The position numbers and the translations under genes are program-made. Shown in pieces: positions 1 to 9,681 of a stretch of 64,000 nucleotides of DNA (position 1 is its first letter; every line of letters begins with the position of its first letter). This DNA is from Chondrinema litorale (GTDB lineage Bacteria; Bacteroidota; Bacteroidia; Cytophagales; Flammeovirgaceae): NCBI RefSeq assembly GCF_026250525.1, contig NZ_CP111043.1, forward strand, positions 2,407,421 through 2,471,420. The letters are read 5' to 3'. The notes beneath the pieces were generated by a model. It worked only from the letters and a program-made list of their open reading frames with translations, searched no databases and was not told the origin of the DNA.

Positions 1-1
1 C

Positions 2-760
2 AAGAGGCTAGGTACATTAAGTCAGTCTTTACAGGCATTTATCTCTAATGGATATGCGGTAAGAGATAGGTTAAGTTTAGATACTTGGCGAATTTTAGAA
101 AGCATCTCTGAAGAGTGGGAGCATATGCAATCTAAAACAAGTGTAAGTGACATTAACAGAAACCTAGATAACTTGATTATCAAACTTATGGCTTTTCATG
201 GGTTAAATATCGATAATATGACAAGAGAGCCATCTTGGTATATATTAAATATCGGAAGGTTTTTGGAGTCTTCTATGCAGACTTGTGCTATTCTTAAAAA
301 TATCTTATCGGCTAAACACGATACAGAAACAGAAAAAACACTGCTAGAATTTGTATTGATGGCCAACGAAAGTTTGGTTACTTATCGATACAGGTATCGC
401 TCTACACTTGAGATTTATGGTGTGTTAAGCTTGTTATTAATTGATGAGTTAAATCCTAAGTCTGTAGTTTATCAGATTGAAAATATCAATTACCATGTAG
501 AAAGTATGCCTACTGGTAAAGAAAGATATTTAAACCCGATTAGAAAGAAACTACTAGAAATTACAACTCTAGTAAGGCTTTGCGATCCGCAACATCTAGC
601 TACAATACCAGAAAAAGAAAAGAGTAGAGTAGAGTTAAGAGATTTGTTGGGTAATGTAATGCAAGGTTTATCCGAAGCATCTAACATTATTAATGAACAT
701 TATTTTAGCCATATACAAAGCCAATATAGTTTTGTCACAACAGAAATTCCTGAGGTATGA
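2..760 (+). CDS. Alpha-E domain protein (DUF403), C-terminal part, 5' end outside window
   Basis: The frame is open from base 2, so the gene begins before the window; the ATG at 125 lies inside the domain and is not the real start. The stretch before it (VRDRLSLDTWRIL) is a typical alpha-E motif, followed by helices with RFLESSMQTC and LVTYRYRYRS. Alpha-E proteins are helical and usually sit beside, or fused to, a circularly permuted ATP-grasp domain; they are linked to a predicted peptide-ligase system. The stop overlaps the next start (ATGA at 757-760), so the two are translationally coupled. Whether the ATP-grasp part is fused upstream cannot be seen. Confidence 0.85.
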   Translation, partial: KRLGTLSQSLQAFISNGYAVRDRLSLDTWRILESISEEWEHMQSKTSVSDINRNLDNLIIKLMAFHGLNIDNMTREPSWYILNIGRFLESSMQTCAILKNILSAKHDTETEKTLLEFVLMANESLVTYRYRYRSTLEIYGVLSLLLIDELNPKSVVYQIENINYHVESMPTGKERYLNPIRKKLLEITTLVRLCDPQHLATIPEKEKSRVELRDLLGNVMQGLSEASNIINEHYFSHIQSQYSFVTTEIPEV

Positions 761-1632
761 GATATAGGGTGACACATGCTACGAAGTATATTTATCAGTC
801 ATCGGCATCATTATGTCATAATATTGTATGCCAATCGCCAGCTGATTTTCCATTTCAACAAGTTGATAAATACGATTATTCAATAAATCCAGAGCCAAAT
901 TTTTCATCAGAAAGGAAAGATTTTTTTGAGAATAATGTGGTGTATTTTTCTTTACAAAAAGCACATAAAGAGCTGGTTGTAAAATCAGAAAGTGAGGTAA
1001 CGCTATCTAGGCCAAACTGGATGGATATAAAGCCGGAAGATACACCAGCTTGGGAGACTGTAGTAAAGCAATTAAAAACACCAGCTTCTAAAAATGATAC
1101 TCGCCAATTCTATTTAGAGTCTACACACGTAACCTTTGTAAAAGGCATTCGGGAGTATACACTAGAATCATTTACACCAGATAGGCCGATTCTAGAAGCC
1201 CTTTTGGACTTAAATACCCGTATTTTTAAAGATTTTACTTTTACTCCCGGTTTTACAGAGATAAGTACGCCACTCGAAGATGTTTTTGAAAACAAAAAAG
1301 GAGTTTGCCAAGACTACGCACATTTCGGTTTGGCTTGTACACGATCTATAGGTTTGGCAGCTCGCTACATGAGTGGTTACATCGAGACTATTCCACCTCC
1401 CGGAAAACCGAAACTAGTAGGAGCAGATGCTTCGCACGCTTGGATAGCTGTTTACATACCAGAAGTTGGTTGGGTAGAGCTAGATTCTACCAATAATCTT
1501 TTGGTAAACGATCAGCATGTACGAGTAGCCACTGGTAGAGACTTTGCCGATGTAGTTCCCCTCAAAGGAATTGTATACAGTGGTGGTAAGCAGAAAATGG
1601 TGGTAACAGTAGATGTGAATAAGATAGAGTAG
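757..1632 (+). CDS. Transglutaminase-like cysteine protease family protein
   Basis: A 291-residue protein with the bacterial transglutaminase N-terminal beta domain (about 1-85) and a transglutaminase core (about 145-255). The catalytic triad is visible: Cys184 in GVCQDYAH, His227 in DASHAW and Asp243 in ELDSTNN. There is no signal peptide, so a cytoplasmic location is likely. Its start overlaps the stop of the alpha-E gene by four bases. The alpha-E, ATP-grasp and transglutaminase set recurs across bacteria and is predicted to make and break peptide or isopeptide bonds; the substrate is unknown. Family call secure, role inferred. Confidence 0.9.
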   Translation: MRYRVTHATKYIYQSSASLCHNIVCQSPADFPFQQVDKYDYSINPEPNFSSERKDFFENNVVYFSLQKAHKELVVKSESEVTLSRPNWMDIKPEDTPAWETVVKQLKTPASKNDTRQFYLESTHVTFVKGIREYTLESFTPDRPILEALLDLNTRIFKDFTFTPGFTEISTPLEDVFENKKGVCQDYAHFGLACTRSIGLAARYMSGYIETIPPPGKPKLVGADASHAWIAVYIPEVGWVELDSTNNLLVNDQHVRVATGRDFADVVPLKGIVYSGGKQKMVVTVDVNKIE

Positions 1633-1638
1633 ATTTTA

Positions 1639-2223
1639 ATGCAAGTTTTTTCTAAACCTATATTTCTATGCTTCCTATTCTTAGTAAGTATGCTTAGCGC
1701 TTGTCATCAAAAAGAAAGACAAAAGTTAGTAGAAAGGTTAGGTTTAGAAATTTTTGATACTGAAAAGCAAGATTCATTATTAGCATTTATTGCTTATGAT
1801 GAAATTACATGCAGAACTATTGGTGATGGTGCTGAGGTATCAGATCAATGGTTAAGATATAACTGGTTACAAAAAGCGCTTAGCCATAAAGAATTACAAG
1901 TGTTGGCAAAATCTGATAATACTTTATTAAGAGCATTAGTATTTAGAATTTCCATTCAAAAGAAAGATGAAAATGTATTTGCCTTACTTCAAGCAAATGC
2001 AGAAGATACATTAACTGGCATCTACTATTCATGTGGTTGCTCAACCCAAGAAATCTCAGTGTCTGATTATTTTATAAAAACATTCTTAGAAAATTCTGTA
2101 ATAGTAGATAAGAATGAAAACGTCATCTCTCCCACAAAAGAACAGATTCAATTCCTTTTAAAATATTGGAGTAAAGATGAGCTAGATTCCAAATTTAAAA
2201 ATGTGACAGCCTACGTTAGGTAA
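1639..2223 (+). CDS. Putative lipoprotein, unknown function
   Basis: A 194-residue protein beginning with a hydrophobic signal (FLCFLFLVSMLSAC) with a lipobox at Cys22, so it is expected to be a lipid-anchored envelope protein. The rest is soluble, has a CGCS cluster near residue 135, and shows no family I recognise. It follows the transglutaminase by six bases and may be co-transcribed with it, although an exported protein is not an obvious partner for two cytoplasmic ones. No function assigned. Confidence 0.7.
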   Translation: MQVFSKPIFLCFLFLVSMLSACHQKERQKLVERLGLEIFDTEKQDSLLAFIAYDEITCRTIGDGAEVSDQWLRYNWLQKALSHKELQVLAKSDNTLLRALVFRISIQKKDENVFALLQANAEDTLTGIYYSCGCSTQEISVSDYFIKTFLENSVIVDKNENVISPTKEQIQFLLKYWSKDELDSKFKNVTAYVR

Positions 2224-2447
2224 GATTCTATTCCTTCTATATCCTCCAACCCTTCCTGTGTAAACTTTCTATATCTAATTTGTCTCTAAAATTAACAATT
2301 TATTGATGGGTAGATGATTGCGAAAGGTGTTCTTATTTAAGTCCTTTGGTAGTGAAAATCGATTAGCTTATTAAAAGTTTATCCAACATATCACAAGAAG
2401 GACTGGCTATAAATCTGCAAAAAGGTGACCCGGTCGCATTTGAGCAA

Positions 2448-2960
2448 GTGTATTATCTGTATAAAGACAAATTATACGGGTTTTGCTATAAACTTTTGGG
2501 CTCAGATGAATTGAGTAAAGAAGTTGTACAAGAAACATTTGTAAGACTCTGGGAAAAAAGAGCTAATCTGAACGTTGAAAAGTCGCTGAATGCTTATATC
2601 TACACCATTGCAAAAAACTTGGTAAAAGACCATCAGGCGAGGTATGTAAAAGAATACGAAGCTTCTAACCAGATTCCATCCAACAGTTTTGAAAACAACA
2701 GTGCCATAGATAACATCACCTTTTCCGAAATTAAAAATATGGAAGAAAGGGTCGTGAGTCAATTACCACCACAACAAAAAGAGGTATATAAACTAAGTCG
2801 TTACAATCAACTAAGTAATGGAGAAATTGCCGAGTACATGGGGATTTCAGTTAATTCTGTAAAAACACATTTGCGTTTGGCACTTAAAACATTACGCGAA
2901 CATATATCACCTATATCCGATTTACTGCTGATTGTTATATCAATATTAATTCAGAGTTAA
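2448..2960 (+). CDS. ECF-type RNA polymerase sigma-70 factor (FecI-like)
   Basis: A 170-residue sigma factor: region 2 near the N-terminus (YKDKLYGFCYKLLG, then VVQETFVRLWEKR), region 4 near 110-150 (LPPQQKEVYKLSR, then NGEIAEYMGISVNSVKTHL, a helix-turn-helix), and a hydrophobic tail. The coordinates use a GTG at 2448, but the frame is open back to 2367 and encodes a typical sigma-factor lead-in (LQKGDPVAFEQ), so translation probably begins further upstream at a non-standard codon; no ATG, GTG or TTG exists there. It precedes a FecR anti-sigma gene and an STN-type SusC, the classic cell-surface signalling order, and should direct transcription of this glycan locus. Confidence 0.88.
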   Translation: MYYLYKDKLYGFCYKLLGSDELSKEVVQETFVRLWEKRANLNVEKSLNAYIYTIAKNLVKDHQARYVKEYEASNQIPSNSFENNSAIDNITFSEIKNMEERVVSQLPPQQKEVYKLSRYNQLSNGEIAEYMGISVNSVKTHLRLALKTLREHISPISDLLLIVISILIQS

Positions 2961-3034
2961 TTCCACATTATATTCAATTTTTCTCTTCACCCCACTCACC
3001 CTTTAGAAAGTATAAGGGTAAAAATATTTTTTAA

Positions 3035-4078
3035 GTGGATTACCAGGAGAGAAAAGAATTTTTAAAAAACAAGTTGAACCGACAAGGCTGTACTGAAGAG
3101 GAGCTAAGGGAATTGTACTTTCTTATAGACAAGTATGGTAGTGGGGAAGAACTGGATATTTTGGAATTAAAAATTTGGAGAGCTAAAGCTGAAAATAAAA
3201 AACTAAACGAGTTTGAGTCTGATGTTTTATTTAATCAGATTAAGCGAAAGACCAAAGTGCCCGAACATGCTTCAAAGTCTAATATCAATAAACATATCAG
3301 TTTCGGATACCAACAAGTTTCACGGATTGCAGCTTCAATATTATTGCTTATCACTTTTACTTGGGTAACTATTAACTACTTAAGAGAAAAAGATAAAGCA
3401 CCAGAAATTAAATACATAACCAAATCAACCAATAAAGGACAAAGAGCCAGTATTACGCTGAACGATGGCTCGGTGGTTACTTTAAATGCCGAAAGTTCTA
3501 TTACTTATCCCGAAGTATTTGCAGATACTTTAAGAAGTATAGTGCTAAGTGGCGAAGCTTTTTTTGAGGTTGCCAGAAATCCACAAAAGCCCTTTGTAGT
3601 AGAATCTAATGGATTACTTACTACCGTGTTGGGTACTTCATTTAACATCAGTTCATTTTCAGAAAAACACACTGAAGTTACAGTGGCAACCGGAAGAGTA
3701 AAAGTAGCTCCTAAGCTTAACAGAAAGCAGCAAGTTGAAGAAGCAGTTTTGATACCTAACCAGCAGGCTAGTTTTAATGCTGTCGATTTATCAATTATAG
3801 TTTCAGAGGTCGATCTAACTCCATATCTGGCATGGAAAAACAATGCACTGTATTTCGATATGATACCTTTTTCAGATGTAGTAAAAACACTGGAACGCTG
3901 GTATAACATCGAAATAGTAATGAAAAACAATCTGGCAAATAATTGTCTGGTAAGAGCTAAATACAAGAATGAAGCGCTTACCAATGTGCTAGATGGGCTC
4001 AAGTTGCTAGTCAATTTTGACTATAAGCTCATAAACGACAAGCAAGTAATTATTACCGGTAGAAAATGCAAAAACTAA
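3035..4078 (+). CDS. FecR-family anti-sigma factor
   Basis: A 347-residue inner-membrane regulator. A cytoplasmic N-terminal part (1-95) would bind the sigma factor; one membrane helix spans about 96-116; a periplasmic FecR domain (about 125-230, with GEAFFEVARNPQKPF) and a DUF4974-like C-terminal domain (about 270-345) follow. The start is GTG, directly after an in-frame TAA at 3032-3034, so no earlier start is possible. A short hairpin (ACCCTT 2998-3003 with AAGGGT 3014-3019) lies just ahead. It would hold the neighbouring sigma factor inactive until the STN domain of SusC signals substrate binding. Confidence 0.93.
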   Translation: MDYQERKEFLKNKLNRQGCTEEELRELYFLIDKYGSGEELDILELKIWRAKAENKKLNEFESDVLFNQIKRKTKVPEHASKSNINKHISFGYQQVSRIAASILLLITFTWVTINYLREKDKAPEIKYITKSTNKGQRASITLNDGSVVTLNAESSITYPEVFADTLRSIVLSGEAFFEVARNPQKPFVVESNGLLTTVLGTSFNISSFSEKHTEVTVATGRVKVAPKLNRKQQVEEAVLIPNQQASFNAVDLSIIVSEVDLTPYLAWKNNALYFDMIPFSDVVKTLERWYNIEIVMKNNLANNCLVRAKYKNEALTNVLDGLKLLVNFDYKLINDKQVIITGRKCKN

Positions 4079-4194
4079 TAGCATCATCAGAAGATGGTAA
4101 AACATTGATTTTTAACTGAAAACTTTCAATTGCTTATGAAATGATCGAGACAGATTAAACCACTTCTTATTCCTAACAAGGTTAGCGGATAAAA

Positions 4195-4258
4195 AAAGCC
4201 CGGATCTATTGCAGTAGTTCCGAGCCAGTTTCTTCGCTCAGGGGTTCGAGGCCTGAGC
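4195..4258 (+). promoter_or_regulatory. Structured leader before susC (two GC-rich hairpins)
   Basis: The 214-base gap between fecR and susC is AT-rich except for two stem-loops. The first pairs GCCCGGA with TCCGAGC (one mismatch) around a 14-base loop; the second pairs GCTCAGG (4236-4242) with CCTGAGC (4252-4258), perfectly. No T-run follows, so they look like an RNA leader element or processing site rather than a terminator. Function is inference. Confidence 0.4.
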
Positions 4259-4292
4259 AAATCGATTATTAACTAAATCTTAAATTAAAATT

Positions 4293-7200
4293 ATGAAATA
4301 TCACCTACAAAACCTATTAGTAGTTGTGTCTAGGCAATTATTTTATGTTTTCCTAATACAGGTTATAGCTATGCAATTCCTGCTGGCAGGCAATAGCTCA
4401 AGCCAAAGTTTGCAGGATATAGAGATTTCTATAAATGTAAAAAATGCGAGGCTAACAGATGTATTACAAGAAATTGAATTTAAAACTGATTTCAAATTTG
4501 CATATAGCACTAAAGTAGATAAAAGCGCAGGCTTGCTAGATATTCAAGTAAGAAAAGGCAATCTTAAAGATGTTTTAGAAGATATAGCTAAGCAAACGCA
4601 ATTCAACTTTAAGAGAATTAACGACAATATTTATGTTGTAAACAGAAAAGAGAAAGTTGCGGCTGTTGTAGTAAGTGAAGAAGTAGATAAAAATATTTCT
4701 GGTAAAATATTAGACGGAGAAACTGGTGATCCATTACCGGGTGCTTCAGTTGTAATTGTAGGGACTTCTATAGGAACAATTACTGATATTGATGGTGAAT
4801 TTAGATTGGCAGTTCCAGAAGAGTACGATCTTATTTCAGTTTCCTATACAGGTTACATTAAGCAAGAAATTAACATTTCGAACCAGACAAGAATAGATGT
4901 TACACTACAACCAGATGCTACTCAATTAGAAGAGTTAATCGTATTAGGTTACGATGTACAAACCAGAAAAGAGCTTACAGGTTCGGTTGCTACAGTAAAT
5001 CCAGACGAAATTAAATCTTTACCAACAGCCAGTGTTGATAAAATGCTTGATGGTCGTATGGCTGGTGTACAAGTACTTACAGACAATGCTCCGGGTGGTA
5101 ATGTAACAGTGAGAATTAGAGGATTTAGCACAGTAAACAACAACGACCCACTATATATTATAGATGGTATTCCGGTAACTAATGGTTTAAATACCATTAA
5201 CCCAGCAGACATTGCTTCTATCCAAGTATTGAAAGATGCAGCGGCAGCTTCTATCTACGGTTCAAGAGCAGCAAATGGTGTAGTAGTTATTACCACCAAA
5301 CAAGGTGCTAGCGACGAGAGTGTAATTAGCTTTAATGCTTATACTGGTATTCAAAAAGCTTTTAACTTACCAAGAATGCTTTCTGCACAAGAGTATGGTG
5401 ATATGTTATGGCAAGCAACTAAAAATGATGGTGGTGTGCCTTCTCACGATATTTACGGTTCTGATCCAGACAATGCTGTAATTCCAGCTTTTCTTGACGA
5501 CGATGAACTGATACCAAGTGCAGATGTAGATTGGGTACAAGAAATCTTTAATCCGGCAACTGTTCAATCTTATAACCTTTCAGTTTCTAAAGGAAATGAA
5601 AACGGTAGACAATCTTTTAGCTTAGGTTATTACAACCAAGAAGGTATTATTAAATACACTGGTTTCGACAGATTAACTGCCAGATTTAACTCTAGCTACA
5701 AAATTAAAGACCTAATAAGTGTAGGAGAAAATTTCTCTGCTTCGCTTTCTCGTACTACAGATGTTGGTGTTAACTCATCATTAGGTAGTATTGTATACAA
5801 TGCTTTCCAGTTTCCTTCAATAGTACCGGTTAAAAACTTAAATGGTGATTATGCAGGTAACCCAATTAACGATACAGGCAACCCATTAGGTCAATTATAC
5901 AGAGGTAAAGACAATCAAGACAAAGATGTTAGATTATTGGGTAATGTATTTGTTGGTGTTGATTTAGGTGATTTTAATGTAAAATCTAATGTAGGTATCG
6001 ATTATCACAGCAGTAACTACAGAGGTTTCTCTTATATCTACGACGAGATTCTTTCATCTAATGCAGTAAACAGCTTATCAACAAGTAACTCTTTTAACTA
6101 CCAATTAACTTGGTCTAATACCTTAACTTACAACAAAGAGTTTGGTAACCACAACATCGATGTTTTATTAGGTCAAGAAGCGGTTGAGTATTACTACGAA
6201 GGATTCTCTGCTTCAAGAGATGCTTTCTTGTACGAAGATCAAAACTTCTGGTATTTATCAAACGGTACTGATAACCAATTGAACTCTGGTTCTGCAAGCG
6301 AGTGGGCATTGCTTTCTTACTTTGGTAAAGTAAATTACAGCTTACTAGACAAATACTTATTTTCAGCAACTATTAGAAGAGATGGTACTTCTCGTTTAGG
6401 TGAAAATAACTGGGGTACTTTCCCAGCATTCTCAGCCGGTTGGTTATTAAGCGAAGAGGATTTCTTAAGTGGCAGCCCAGTAGTTAGCTCATTAAAATTA
6501 CGTGCTAGTTGGGGACAAACTGGTAACCAACAAGTTCCTTCTTATTCTACACAGTCTAGTTACCAAAACAATGCTTATTACTCAGATTACGCAATAGATG
6601 GTTCGCAAGAGTCAGTTGCTACTGGTTTGGTTGAAACAAGGGTGGCTAATCCAAACTTAAAGTGGGAAGTTACAACGCAAACTAGTGTTGGTTTCGACTT
6701 AGGTTTATTAAATGACAGATTGAGTGTAACTGCAGAATATTTTAATAAAGTTACTGACGATATTCTTATCTACTCGCCAATTCCATTGACTTACGGTGGT
6801 ACAAACGACGGTACATGGATTAACGGTGGTAAGATGAAAAACGATGGTTTTGAATTAACTGTAAACTATAAAGGAAGCACTCCACAGTTAAACTATAACT
6901 TCGGTGTTAACTTAACTGCTTACAAAAATGAGTTAACCGAGCTAAACAGTGTTTCTTATTTAGGTATTCCAAGTTCTTCGCTACACAGTGTGAACTTCGA
7001 CCAAGAAATTTCAAGATCGACAGTAGGTCAACCAATTGCATCTTTCTATGGATATGAGACTACAGGAATCTTTAAATCTCAAGAAGAAGTAGATGCACAC
7101 GGAATTCAGCCAAATGCACAACCTGGTGATTTAATTTTTAAAGATGCAAATGGTGATGGCGAGTTAGATAGTGATGACCGTACATTTATTGGTTCTCCAC

Positions 7201-7709
7201 ACCCAGATTTAATCTTGGGTATCAATATGAACTTCTACTGGAAAGGATTTGACTTGGCAATGTTATTTAATGGTTCTTTCGGAAACGAAATCTATAACTT
7301 AACCAAGTATAAAACCGATTTCTTTAACCAAGCTGCTTACAACAAAAGCAATGTAGTATTAGATGCTTGGACAGAAGAAAATCCAGATTCTGATATTCCA
7401 AGATTGTCTTTAGATGATCCAAACAACAATATAAGAGTTTCAGATTACTATGTAGAAAGCGGATCGTACTTTAAGTTATACAACGTGCAATTAGGTTATA
7501 CTTTCCCATCGCAAAAAATGAAAGGCTTAGACCTAAGAGTTTACGGACAGGTGAACAACGTATTTACTCTAACTGGATACGATGGCATGACCCCAGAAAT
7601 CGGTCTGCAAAACTATTCTTCATCTAGCAGAAACCTAGACATCGGAATTGACAGAGGTATGTATCCTCCATCAAGAACATTTACTGTAGGTCTAAATGCT
7701 ACTTTTTAA
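4293..7709 (+). CDS. susC: SusC/RagA-family TonB-linked outer membrane protein with STN domain
   Basis: A 1138-residue TonB-dependent transporter. In order: signal peptide (about 1-33), STN domain (about 45-120, IEISINVKNARLTDVLQEIE) for signalling to FecR, a carboxypeptidase-regulatory-like domain (about 134-212, GDPLPGASVVIVGTSIGT), plug (about 225-335, with RIRGFSTVNNNDPLYIIDG), then a large barrel ending in a C-terminal Phe typical of outer membrane proteins. It forms the import pore beneath the SusD lid for oligosaccharides. The STN extension together with the sigma and FecR genes upstream indicates substrate-induced expression. Start chosen at the ATG that begins the signal peptide. Confidence 0.95.
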   Translation: MKYHLQNLLVVVSRQLFYVFLIQVIAMQFLLAGNSSSQSLQDIEISINVKNARLTDVLQEIEFKTDFKFAYSTKVDKSAGLLDIQVRKGNLKDVLEDIAKQTQFNFKRINDNIYVVNRKEKVAAVVVSEEVDKNISGKILDGETGDPLPGASVVIVGTSIGTITDIDGEFRLAVPEEYDLISVSYTGYIKQEINISNQTRIDVTLQPDATQLEELIVLGYDVQTRKELTGSVATVNPDEIKSLPTASVDKMLDGRMAGVQVLTDNAPGGNVTVRIRGFSTVNNNDPLYIIDGIPVTNGLNTINPADIASIQVLKDAAAASIYGSRAANGVVVITTKQGASDESVISFNAYTGIQKAFNLPRMLSAQEYGDMLWQATKNDGGVPSHDIYGSDPDNAVIPAFLDDDELIPSADVDWVQEIFNPATVQSYNLSVSKGNENGRQSFSLGYYNQEGIIKYTGFDRLTARFNSSYKIKDLISVGENFSASLSRTTDVGVNSSLGSIVYNAFQFPSIVPVKNLNGDYAGNPINDTGNPLGQLYRGKDNQDKDVRLLGNVFVGVDLGDFNVKSNVGIDYHSSNYRGFSYIYDEILSSNAVNSLSTSNSFNYQLTWSNTLTYNKEFGNHNIDVLLGQEAVEYYYEGFSASRDAFLYEDQNFWYLSNGTDNQLNSGSASEWALLSYFGKVNYSLLDKYLFSATIRRDGTSRLGENNWGTFPAFSAGWLLSEEDFLSGSPVVSSLKLRASWGQTGNQQVPSYSTQSSYQNNAYYSDYAIDGSQESVATGLVETRVANPNLKWEVTTQTSVGFDLGLLNDRLSVTAEYFNKVTDDILIYSPIPLTYGGTNDGTWINGGKMKNDGFELTVNYKGSTPQLNYNFGVNLTAYKNELTELNSVSYLGIPSSSLHSVNFDQEISRSTVGQPIASFYGYETTGIFKSQEEVDAHGIQPNAQPGDLIFKDANGDGELDSDDRTFIGSPHPDLILGINMNFYWKGFDLAMLFNGSFGNEIYNLTKYKTDFFNQAAYNKSNVVLDAWTEENPDSDIPRLSLDDPNNNIRVSDYYVESGSYFKLYNVQLGYTFPSQKMKGLDLRVYGQVNNVFTLTGYDGMTPEIGLQNYSSSSRNLDIGIDRGMYPPSRTFTVGLNATF

Positions 7710-7756
7710 TTCTTTCTGAAGATCACTTTTTGAAAATTTCAAACAAGAACTTAAAG

Positions 7757-9418
7757 ATGAAAAATCTATTTAAATATATATTATTAGCAGTAGTGCTATT
7801 TACTTCTGCTTGTTCAGAGTCTTACCTAGACGAAACAACTTACGGTGAAATTGATCCGGATGAAATGACAAATCCGGAAAATGTGGAAGGAGCAATTATC
7901 GCTGCTTACAGTGTATTAAATGGTCAGTACGATCAGGCTAGTAACGCGTATAACTCACCAGCTTCTAACTGGAGTTTTGGTGATGTAATGTCAGACGATG
8001 CATACAAAGGTGGTGGTGGTACTGGTGACCAAAACCAGATTCACCAAATGGAGATTTTCAACATCAACCCAACTATTACTGATGTTTATCGCAAGTGGGG
8101 AGCGCTTTACGAAGGTATAAAAAGAGTAAACTCTGCGATTCAGTTATTAAATGCTTCTGAAGATTTCGATGCCGAATTAAGAACTGTAAGACTGGGTGAG
8201 TTAAACTTTTTAAGAGGTCATTATTATTTCGAGTTAAAAAGAATCTACAATCAAATTCCTTATGTAGACGAAACTGCTACTTTGGTAGAAGACTATTACA
8301 AGTCTAACACAGAGTTTACTTCAGATGAGCTTTGGGATAAAATTGAAGAGAACTTCCAAAATGCTTATGATGATCTTCCAGTAGACCAAGAAGATGCAGG
8401 TCGCCCAAACAAGATTACAGCCATGGCTTATTTAGCAAAATGCTATGTATACCAAGAAAAATGGTCTGAGGCTTTAACAGCTTGTAACGAAGTAATTGCT
8501 AGCGGTAAATATGCATTAATGCCAAACTTTAGAGATGTATTTCTTCCAGAAAATGACAACAGCGAAGAAATCATTTTTGCAGTACAACACTCAGTAAATG
8601 ACAATGCTCCTGATAACTACAATGGTAGCATTGGCGACCGTTTATCTGCTCCGGGTGGGCCTTATTACTCTCAGTATGGTTTTCACCGTCCATCTCAAAA
8701 CCTGATTAATGCTTTTAAAACAGGCGAAGATGGTTTGCCAGTAAACGACAATGTAGATGTAGAAGAAGGTGATTTTATTGACCCAAGATTAGACCACACA
8801 GTAGGTAGACCGGGAATCCCTTACCTTGATCTTAATATTTTATATGAATCTTCTTGGGCTAGAGATTTGGCAACTTACGGACCTTTTGCTCCTAAAAAGA
8901 GAATCGTTTCTGTAAACTCATCTTTGCAAGTTCCAACTTGGCCATATATCAGCGCATTAAACTACTACATCATTCGCTATGCAGATTTACTATTATGGAA
9001 AGCAGAAGCACAAGTGGCTTTAGGTGATTTAGAAGGTGCAAGAGAAATGGTAAACCAAGTAAGAGAAAGAGCGAAAGATAGCCAGTATGTAATGACGCTT
9101 GAAGGCGACGCTGATGCAGATAACTACAACATCGAGTTATACACAGAAACTTGGACAGACGCAGCAGCTGCTTTAGAAGCAGTTCATACAGAACGTAGAC
9201 TAGAGCTGGCTATGGAAGGTCACCGTTTCTTCGACTTAGTAAGATGGGGCAATGCTGTTGACGTGATGAATACTTATATTGAAGTGGAGAAAACAAAAAG
9301 ATCTCACCTTACTAATGCACAATTTATTGAAGGTGTAAATGAGTACTTCCCAATTCCACAAACTTATATAGATGTGGTAGGTAGCGATTTAGTTACCCAA
9401 CGTGACGGATTTAATTAA
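7757..9418 (+). CDS. susD: SusD/RagB-family glycan-binding lipoprotein
   Basis: A 553-residue surface lipoprotein. I place the start at ATG 7757 because it directly opens the signal peptide (MKNLFKYILLAVVLF), with the lipid-attachment Cys at 19; an in-frame TTG at 7730 would add nine charged residues. The N-terminal SusD-like domain carries TPR-type helices (YRKWGALYEGIKRVNSAI, FLRGHYYFELKRIY) and the C-terminal domain has LLLWKAEAQVALGD and TERRLELAMEGHRFFDLVRWG, both hallmarks. It forms the binding lid of the SusC pore encoded 47 bases upstream and must be co-transcribed with it. Confidence 0.95.
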   Translation: MKNLFKYILLAVVLFTSACSESYLDETTYGEIDPDEMTNPENVEGAIIAAYSVLNGQYDQASNAYNSPASNWSFGDVMSDDAYKGGGGTGDQNQIHQMEIFNINPTITDVYRKWGALYEGIKRVNSAIQLLNASEDFDAELRTVRLGELNFLRGHYYFELKRIYNQIPYVDETATLVEDYYKSNTEFTSDELWDKIEENFQNAYDDLPVDQEDAGRPNKITAMAYLAKCYVYQEKWSEALTACNEVIASGKYALMPNFRDVFLPENDNSEEIIFAVQHSVNDNAPDNYNGSIGDRLSAPGGPYYSQYGFHRPSQNLINAFKTGEDGLPVNDNVDVEEGDFIDPRLDHTVGRPGIPYLDLNILYESSWARDLATYGPFAPKKRIVSVNSSLQVPTWPYISALNYYIIRYADLLLWKAEAQVALGDLEGAREMVNQVRERAKDSQYVMTLEGDADADNYNIELYTETWTDAAAALEAVHTERRLELAMEGHRFFDLVRWGNAVDVMNTYIEVEKTKRSHLTNAQFIEGVNEYFPIPQTYIDVVGSDLVTQRDGFN

Positions 9419-9443
9419 TCATTCAGAATAATAAGTAAACACT

Positions 9444-9478
9444 AGCTGTCAGGCATTTTATATGTCTGGCAGTTTTTA
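9444..9478 (+). terminator. Rho-independent terminator after susD
   Basis: CTGTCAGGCA (9446-9455) pairs fully with TGTCTGGCAG (9463-9472), with two G-T pairs and a 7-base loop, followed by TTTTT. It sits 27 bases after the susD stop and would reduce read-through into the GH92 gene. The remaining gap to 9681 shows only AT-rich sequence and a weak hairpin near 9617-9628 followed by six T. Confidence 0.75.
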
Positions 9479-9681
9479 CTTATAATCTTTAATGAGTAAA
9501 TCCCTAATAAAAAGCCTGTAAGAGTCAATCCAGTAAATGGATTTAGCCATTGAATTTAATAATATCTGCTTATAGCGAATATCAGCTACTAAAGTTATTC
9601 ATAATTAAAACTGACAGGTAGTTTTACCAGACTGTTTTTTCCAGCATTTAAAATTTCAAAACCTATTTATATTAATTAATC

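Noticed and set aside
3505..4014. 169-codon minus-strand frame inside fecR
   Set aside because: Antisense shadow of a well-supported FecR domain, with Ser/Leu-rich chance composition.
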